A stretch of DNA of 64,000 nucleotides from Aporrectodea caliginosa (Eukaryota > Annelida > Clitellata > Crassiclitellata > Lumbricidae): the NCBI GenBank assembly GCA_020284085.1, contig JACEVL010000419.1, positions 33,501-97,500 of the forward strand. The letters are read 5' to 3'. Position numbers and translations under genes: made by a program. Positions 57,552-64,000 of the stretch are shown here, piece by piece. Below the pieces are notes generated by a model. That model had not been told where the DNA came from. It saw nothing but the letters and a program-made list of their open reading frames with translations, and did not search any database. How positions within the stretch are numbered: position 1 is the stretch's first letter; each line of letters begins with the position of its first letter.

Positions 57552-57815
57552 CTATACTCTAAGCATCATCTCCAATGTCTCATCAGTCAGTTCAGACAAC
57601 TTCTTCAAATGAAATGTTAAGGATCCATCTTTCTCCTTTCCCTCCATGGCATGTCTTTTATGCGTGCCTCCTGTTCCACACGCTGCTTCTCAATTTCCGC
57701 TGGAAGATCCTCTCCGACCTCCACTTCGAGGAACTTGCGCGTCTCCTGGATGTCTTCCATAGTAGTCTTTCGGCAGAAAGAACAATTCATCCCAGTGAAC
57801 CTGATCCTCGATTCC
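57552..57815 (-). CDS. Probable exon of an unidentified protein, with apparent one-base frameshift
   Basis: The minus strand reads MNCSFCRKTTMEDIQETRKF from 57,790, then an acidic and basic coiled stretch (EIEKQRVEQEARIKDMPW), and stops at 57,617 in that frame. Shifting by one base in the GGG run near 57,650 gives a continuation with SLTFHLKKLSELTDETLEMM and a stop at 57,554-57,552, or a donor AGA|GTATAG. Codon pattern and composition look protein-coding in both halves, so a homopolymer error or a recent frameshift is likely. I do not recognise the protein. A CX2C pair sits at the start. The next exon upstream is not identified. Confidence 0.45.
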
Positions 57816-58081
57816 CTTCAGGTCGATCGAACCTAAACAGAAAATCAATACGACAGCTGCAGATCATCATTTCGACCCACACTGTTCAGTGCGAATGTTA
57901 GGTTCCTTTATGGAACGCCAGTCAAATAAAGAAACAATATTCAACTGTCACCTATGGAGTCAAATCGAACTTATGGAGCGCTTGTCTGATACTAGAACTC
58001 TACACAGTGGTGAAGGGTTATGGTTATATAGAACACTGCCTTAGAATTAACGAACCATGGTGGAGTAAAAATAGCCGCTGT

Positions 58082-58192
58082 TTGTCTGTCTGTCTCTGTC
58101 TCTGTCTCTCTGTCTGTCTCTGTCTGTCTCTGTCTGTCTCTGTCTGTCTCTGTCTCTGTCTGTCTCTGTCTGTCTCTGTCTGTCTGTCTGTC

Positions 58193-58225
<33 letters not shown>

Positions 58226-58352
58226 GTCTCTGTCTCTGTCTCTGTCTCTGTCTCTGTCTCTGTCTCTGTCTCTGTCTCTGTCTCTGTCTCTGTCTCTGTC
58301 TCTGTCTCTGTCTGTCTCTCCCTGTCTCTCTGTCTCTCTGTCTCTCTCTCTC
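58082..58352. repeat. (CTGT/CTCT)n microsatellite
   Basis: Mixed CTGT and CTCTGT units of about 270 bp, with a pure hexamer CTGTCT section at 58,220-58,310. Confidence 0.95.
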
Positions 58353-58897
58353 GCATGCACCGACTCGCGGGCACACATAGACCGTTGCCCGCCGCCGTTA
58401 TCTCTGAGCTACCATCGTCGGCGTCGTCGTTGCTTCAGGGCGGACTAACTATAAGTGAAAGAGAGAAAGGAAGGGCACAGCCATAAACAACGCGTAAGAT
58501 CCATAAACCAGTCTCCTCCTTCTTTTCATATTACTACGTGGATGTCGTCGATTTCTTATTTCCATCTTCCATCCTTCGTTAGCGTCGGTTGTAAAAGCAG
58601 ACAGCCGCCTTCGTCCATTGGTGATTTCTATCGCAACGATGACTGACATAAAATGGATGAACTGCGGAAAATCTTGTAAATTACACCGTTTTACGATCGA
58701 TTCTTAAGATAAATATAGGACCAGCTCCTCTTCTACTTTATTATATAATAAACTCAACAGCAAACAAGAGATTTCGACACGAAACCTGGCGCACTGACGA
58801 CCTTCGACGCGACGTAACATCGAGAGAGCCATAGAATCAGACTGACTTCGCTGCCGCCATCTTCTGCGGCGTCAGGACTTCAACTGATGACTTTAAA

Positions 58898-59455
58898 ATG
58901 AAGTCGACGAATGCACATTACTTTGGACTGGCGCCGAGTCACTCGGTTTCCATGGATACTCGACCGCAGCAGCCGGAGGAGTCCGTTTCCATGGTGACTA
59001 CTACTACGGAGTTTGCCATACCTGCTGAGATGATGTTCGGCCAGGTGAACATCATGTCGATCGTCGTCTATTCGATTCTGTTCGTGATTTCTGCCATTGG
59101 GAACCTGACAGTCTTCTGCACTCTGATCCAGCTGAGAAGACAGAGACGTCGTTCGAGGGTCGGACTGTTCGTCCTTCACCTCTCGCTGGCTGACCTCTTC
59201 GTAACCTTTGTGATGATGCCACTAGAGATCATCTGGCACGTGACTGTGTCATGGAAGGCGGGTGACGTCGCCTGTCGAATGTTGATGTTCTGTCGAGCGT
59301 TCGGAATCTACCTTTCCTCCTTCGTTCTGATCGCAATCAGTCTCGACAGATATTTTGCTGTCGCTCAACCACTCAACCTTCAGACTGCAGATCGACGAGG
59401 AAGGACGATGCTCTGCGCTGCCTGGGTCCTCAGCGCCCTTGCCAGCGCTCCACAG
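58898..59455 (+). CDS. First coding exon of a GnRH/AKH/corazonin-type G protein-coupled receptor
   Basis: 186 codons from ATG 58,898 to a donor CCACAG|GTAGGC (GT at 59,456), phase 0. A 45-50 residue extracellular N-terminus is followed by TM1 (ISAIGNLTVF, with the GN motif), an Arg-rich first intracellular loop, TM2 (LHLSLADLFVTFVMMPLEI, with the conserved LAxxD), WKAGDVACRM with the disulphide Cys at the top of TM3, TM3 ending in SLDRYFAV (DRY) and TM4 (AAWVLSALASAPQ). MMPLE..W and WxAGD are typical of the GnRH, adipokinetic hormone and corazonin receptor group. An exon end at the xPQ in TM4 matches, as I recall, the first intron of vertebrate GnRH receptors. The receptor would sit in the plasma membrane and signal a neuropeptide, usually through Gq. 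TM5-TM7 exons are not found before 64 kb. Which subtype it is cannot be told from this exon. Confidence 0.88.
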
Positions 59456-59491
59456 GTAGGCCCCTACACTTCAGGCGAACAGCAGCACCAG

Positions 59492-59520
59492 CCATCATCA
59501 TCTCATCGTCATCGTCATCG

Positions 59521-59611
<91 letters not shown>

Positions 59612-59674
59612 ATTCTTCTTCTTCTACAGCAGCACCAGCAGCATCGTCATCCTTCACATCACCATCTTCATCAC

Positions 59675-59727
<53 letters not shown>

Positions 59728-59775
59728 GCATGATCATCATCATCATCATCATCATCAGCATGAGCATCATGATCG
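59492..59775. repeat. (CAT)n microsatellite in the receptor intron
   Basis: CAT units with a short ATTCTTCTTCTTC interruption, starting 36 bp after the splice donor. Reading through the donor would add a long poly-His tract, which I treat as intronic. Confidence 0.9.
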
Positions 59776-59929
59776 TCGTTATGAGCGAAGCTTCTGCCCA
59801 CATGAAAAATAACAGCCCGCAGCAAAGTCACTGCATGACCGCGAGCCAGCATCCGGCATTACTGACATGTTTCTTGTAATTTAAAGACTCTGCTGAGAAT
59901 AGTGACAAAGAAAAATGAAAAACTGTCAT

Positions 59930-60520
59930 AGATGGCAGCAGTTCATAGCAGTTCATAGATGACAGCAGTTCATAGATGGCAGCAGCAGTTCATAGATGGC
60001 AGCAGTTCATAGATGGCAGCAGTTCATAGATGACAGCAGTTCATAGATGGTAGCAGATCATAGATGGCAGCAGTTCATAGATGACAGCAGTTCATAGATG
60101 GCAGCAGTTCATAGATGGCAGCAGTTCATAGATGACAGCAGTTCATAGATGCAGCAGCAGTTCATAGATGACAGCAGTTCATAGATGGCAGCAGTTCATA
60201 GATGACAGCAGTTCATAGATGACAGCAGTTCATAGATGACAGCAGTTCATAGATGGTAGCAGATCATAGATGGCAGCAGTTCATAGATGGCAGCAGTTCA
60301 TAGATGACAGCAGTTCATAGATGACAGCAGTTCATAGATGACAGCAGTTCATAGATGACAGCAGTTAATAGATGACAGCAGTTCATAGATGGCAGCAGTT
60401 CATAGATGGTAGCAGTTCATAGATGGCAGCAGTTCATAGATGGCAGCAGTTCATAGATGACAGCAGTTAATAGATGACAGCAGTTCATAGATGACAGCAG
60501 TTCATAGATGGCAGCAGCTA
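59930..60520. repeat. 17-bp minisatellite, about 34 copies
   Basis: Unit CATAGATGGCAGCAGTT with a common variant GATGACAGCAG and rarer GTAGCAGATC and TTAATAG variants. A few units are 3 bp longer or shorter. Confidence 0.95.
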
Positions 60521-60664
60521 AGTCTCCCAGTTCACGAAAATCAGCCGCCATTTGTTATAAAGAAAGAAGAAGAAGAAGAAGAAGAAATGGTTCTTTAGAA
60601 GACGTTCTTCTCATCATCTAGACTTCTCTCATCGCTCTCGTTGACTGCATCGTTGTCTGCAGCC

Positions 60665-60862
60665 ATCAGTCAGTCAGTCAGTCAGTCAGTCAGTCAGTCA
60701 GTCAGTCAGTCAGTCAGTCAGTCAGTCAGTCAGTCAGTCAGTCAGTCAGTCAGTCAGTCAGTCAGTCAGTCAGTCAGTCAGTCTGTCGGTCGGTCGGTCG
60801 GTCGGTCGGTCGGTCGGTCGGTCAGTCGGTCAGTCGGTCGGTCAGTCAGTCAGTCAGTCACA
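60665..60862 (+). repeat. (GTCA)n / (GTCG)n tetranucleotide array 3
   Basis: Pure GTCA to 60,780, then runs of GTCG. It is the left half of an array split by the insertion at 60,868-61,366. Confidence 0.95.
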
Positions 60863-60867
60863 GTGTG

Positions 60868-61366
60868 ATTCTCGTTAACGATAACGATAACGAAAATGTT
60901 CGTTAACGAAAATAAAATGATTTCGTTAACGATAACTATAACTATAACTAAAAAATGTCATTAACTATAACTATAACTATAACGAAAATAACACTAACGA
61001 AAATTCATCTTTATTTTCGTTAATACAAAAATAAAAATAGGAAGTGCAATATGGACAATTTGACATAAATGAGAACGAAAATGCACTATTTTTATTATGC
61101 AATTTGTCAATTACTTTCGAAACTCGTGTATTCATGAAGCTGAATGCACCCATGCTTCTAAAGCTTTCAAAGCTGTGAGCAAATTGTGAAACAGCGTGTT
61201 AATACGCACAATTTTGCTTATAGCCTTAATTATTGTAACTAAGTAGTAACTAAAATTAACTAAAATAAAAATCCATTAACTATAACTATAACTATAACTA
61301 AAAAATAATACTAACTATAACTATAACTATAACTAAAATAAAAACCCAGTAACTATAACTGTAACT
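60868..61366. mobile_element. AT-rich insertion with (AACTAT)n / (CGTTAACGATAA) ends
   Basis: The left end reads GTGATTCTCGTTAACGATAA and the right end CCAGTAACTATAACTGTAACT. The subterminal regions are packed with TAACTATAAC and CGTTAACGAAAAT motifs in opposite orientations. There is no ORF. It interrupts the (GTCA)n array, so it postdates it. A non-autonomous DNA transposon is suspected, but I cannot fix a target-site duplication inside the repeat. Confidence 0.5.
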
Positions 61367-61380
61367 CGGTCGGTCGGTCG

Positions 61381-61415
<35 letters not shown>

Positions 61416-62218
61416 GGTCAGTCAGTCAGTCTGTCGGTCAGTCAGTCAGTCAGTCAGTCGGTCAGTCAGTCAGTCAGTCAGTCAGTCAGTCAGTCAGTCA
61501 GTCAGTCAGTCAGTCAGTCAGTCAGTCAGTCAGTCAGTCGGTCAGTCGGTCGGTCGGTCGGTCGGTCGGTCGGTCGGTCGGTCGGTCGGTCAGTCAGTCA
61601 GTCAGTCAGTCAGTCAGTCAGTCAGTCAGTCAGTCAGTCAGTCAGTCAGTCAGTCAGTCAGTCAGTCAGTCGGTCAGTCGGTCGGTCAGTCAGTCGGTCG
61701 GTCGGTCGGTCAGTCGGTCAGTCAGTCAGTCAGTCAGTCGTCAGTCAGTCAGTCGGTCGGTCAGTCAGTCGGTCGGTCGGTCGGTCGGTCTGGTCAGTCG
61801 GTCGTCAGTCAGTCAGTCAGTCGGTCAGTCGGTCAGTCGGTCGGTCGGTCGGTCGGTCAGTCAGTCGGTCGGTCAGTCGGTCAGTCAGTCGGTCGGTCAG
61901 TCGGTCGGTCAGTCGGTCGGTCGGTCGGTCAGTCGGTCAGTCAGTCAGTCAGTCGGTCAGTCAGTCGGTCGGTCAGTCAGTCGGTCAGTCAGTCAGTCAG
62001 TCAGTCAGTCAGTCAGTCGGTCAGTCAGTCAGTCGGTCGGTCAGTCAGTCGGTCAGTCAGTCGGTCGGTCAGTCGGTCAGTCGGTCGGTCGGTCGGTCGG
62101 TCGGTCAGTCGGTCGGTCGGTCAGTCGGTCAGTCGGTCGGTCGGTCAGTCGGTCGGTCGGTCAGTCAGTCGGTCGGTCGGTCGGTCAGTCGGTCGGTCGT
62201 CAGTCAGTCAGGTCGGTC
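61367..62218 (+). repeat. (GTCA)n / (GTCG)n tetranucleotide array 4
   Basis: About 850 bp in which GTCA and GTCG units alternate in blocks, with GTCG becoming dominant near the right end. Single-base losses are rare. Confidence 0.95.
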
Positions 62219-62740
62219 AAAACATGGTCCATTGTTCCGCTATATTGTCCGTCCATCTCCTCCACCACAGACAATTAACAGAGTTTGATGTCTTGTTATA
62301 GATTATACAATAAGAAAACATAGACCAGCAGTAATGCCTTATTAGGGATGGTACTCTCAAAAGAGAGTCTGATACGCTCGTCATCGCTGTGTTGTAAACC
62401 ATGTGTGCCTTATCCATTATTATGTCACACTTATAACCAACAATTGAGCGGCGGCAGCATCAGGGTTTTGGCAACAGTTAGCGAATAATTATGACTGCTT
62501 CTCAAGTAAAATAATATTATATTATCATTATTTTTATTACACGTATTATGTTTTCATTTGCAGTTTTCTGCCTTTTCTCCAAGAGTTCCTGCCTTTGCTT
62601 CTCCTCATTCTTCCTCTTCTTCCTCTTCTTCTCTTTTACTTCTGCTTGTACTCTGCCGTCCTTTCAAATGCCTTCAACCTTTATTCTTCACTGTAATTCT
62701 CCTTCTTATACATCTTCTCTTCTTCTCTGTCTCCTTCTCT
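62219..62740. other. Unassigned stretch between arrays
   Basis: Unique sequence followed by a pyrimidine-rich tract from about 62,560. The short open frames are compositional. Confidence 0.35.
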
Positions 62741-62747
62741 CTTTCCT

Positions 62748-63305
62748 TTCTCATAGGGTATACCCTACTCCTTCTCTCTTTCCTTTCTGATAGGGTATAC
62801 CCTACTCCTTCTCTCTTTCCTTTCTCATAGGGTATACCCTACTCCTTCTCTCTTTCCTTTCTCATAGGGTATACCCTACTCCTTCTCTCTTTCCTTTCTC
62901 ATATGATAGGGTATACCCTACTCCTTCTCTCTTTCCTTTCTCATATGATAGGGTATACCCTACTCCTTCTCTCTTTCCTTTCTCATAGGGTATACCCTAC
63001 TCCTTCTCTCTTTCCTTTCTCATATGATAGGGTATACCCTACTCCTTCTCTCTTTCCTTTCTCATATGATAGGGTATACCCTACTCCTTCTCTCTTTCCT
63101 TTCTCATAGGGTATACCCTACTCCTTCTCTCTTTCCTTTCTCATATCTAGGGTATACCCTACTCCTTCTCTCTTTCCTTTCTCATATGATAGGGTATACC
63201 CTACTCCTTCTCTCTTTCCTTTCTCATATGATAGGGTATACCCTACTCCTTCTCTCTTTCCTTTCTCATATGATAGGGTATACCCTACTCCTTCTCTCTT
63301 TCCTT
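62748..63305. repeat. 37/42-bp minisatellite, about 14 copies, each with palindrome GGGTATACCC
   Basis: Two unit lengths alternate irregularly: 37 bp (TTTCTCATAGGGTATACCC end) and 42 bp (with ATGAT inserted before AGGG). The rest of the unit is the pyrimidine tract ACTCCTTCTCTCTTTCC. The 10-bp palindrome is perfect in every copy I checked. Confidence 0.95.
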
Positions 63306-63579
63306 CTTTCCTCTTCATCTTCTTCTGCTGATACTTTAGTGTCCTTGGCTTAATTAATCTTCTTTACTGGTTGACATGTGAAACACAGTTTAAGAAATTG
63401 AGGTCAAAGGCCGAGCATATATCATCATCCGATTCTTGTACGGAACGAAAGCTGAGCGCTAGAAGGAGGTCAGGCTGTGAAGGGAGCCAAGACAGAGAAC
63501 AGAGGAGTGTCCTGTAGACATCGTAGCTGAATTACTGGTTGTGGTGCCAAATGAAAACAACAGAGGCTTCATTTCGTTC

Positions 63580-63705
63580 GACGTTGCACGTATCATGAGA
63601 TGTTGCACATATTATGAAACGTTGCACATAATTATCATGAGACGTTGCACGTATCATGAGATGTTGTACATATCATGAGATGTTGCACATAACATGAGGC
63701 GGTAT
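63580..63705. repeat. Short minisatellite, five to six copies
   Basis: Unit GTTGCACGTATCATGAGA of about 19-20 bp with variants (ACATA, TTATGAAAC) and one longer copy. Confidence 0.8.
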
Positions 63706-64000
63706 CACGAAATAGAGTATCCGTCCTAAGACTATCAAATCACCAAAAACGAAGTAAATTGATTTCAGGTCGACTTTCAAACTAAAGATACACAATTTAA
63801 AAATGTTATGATTGTGTCAATAAATCCAAACAGTACGACTGAATACACTTAGAAACCACCAAAAATGCAAACTAAACCGAATACTCCATTTCGCTCAGGG
63901 GGATACTCATGTATGCGGTATACTCTATTTTGTGACACCGACGCCGAATTACTGCTCGAAAGACCTGACGGATGCAGACCCCAGCAACGGGAATAGAAGA
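63706..64000. other. Unassigned end of the window
   Basis: No feature recognised. Confidence 0.3.

Noticed and set aside
59456..59812. Poly-His C-terminus of the receptor
   Set aside because: A good splice donor ends the exon at 59,455 at a position matching the receptor family; the His tract is read-through into a (CAT)n intron repeat.
62548..63353. Ser/Leu/Phe-rich ORFs
   Set aside because: Translations of a pyrimidine tract and of the 37/42-bp minisatellite.

Overview
The window looks like nuclear DNA of an invertebrate animal. Host coding sequence appears as short exons with GT/AG splice sites. There are LTR and non-LTR retrotransposons, tRNA-headed SINEs, abundant microsatellites and minisatellites, and blocks of the metazoan telomere repeat TTAGGG. 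The species cannot be named from the sequence. An LTR element with integrase placed before reverse transcriptase (Gmr1-like order, first described from deuterostomes) and a GnRH/AKH-type receptor fit a marine invertebrate, but this is inference.

Layout. 1-4.9 kb: a Ty3/gypsy-class element on the minus strand with an unbroken gag-pol frame running off the left edge, a tRNA-Leu-type primer binding site and one LTR. 5-19 kb: decayed CR1/L2-superfamily LINE fragments in both orientations and a fold-back repeat. 19.1-26.5 kb: a (TAA)n block holding one apparently intact non-LTR retrotransposon with a restriction-like endonuclease (R4/Dong-like), followed by six 5'-truncated relatives, all in the same orientation. 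More fragments of the group lie at 11.7-12.8 kb (minus) and 37.2 kb. 26.6-33.4 kb: a long dispersed repeat and several twister-ribozyme-like motifs. 33.6-37.6 kb: two phase-compatible exons of a diacylglycerol kinase, separated by a 40-copy minisatellite built from the splice donor of the first exon, (GTCA)n arrays, a tandem duplication that includes a broken copy of the second exon, and a SINE. 38-45.2 kb: LINE and SINE fragments, a MITE-like element next to a long hairpin, and a second copy of the dispersed repeat split by later insertions. 45.2-54.0 kb: an 8.7-kb pentamer satellite (CCTGG)n. 54.4-55.05 kb: an interstitial telomeric block. 57.5-57.8 kb: a probable minus-strand exon of unknown identity. 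58.9-59.5 kb: first coding exon of a GnRH/AKH/corazonin-type GPCR, whose presumed intron is filled with low-complexity DNA to about 63.7 kb.

Only three host loci are supported: the diacylglycerol kinase exons, the GPCR exon and the minus-strand exon. Everything else is mobile or tandemly repeated DNA. The most interesting signal is a scattered set of about nine twister-ribozyme-like motifs. One has an 8-bp closed P1 hairpin, another an 8-bp open P1, and the stem next to the core differs in sequence between copies while staying paired. This points to a mobile family that carries, or is built around, a self-cleaving RNA.
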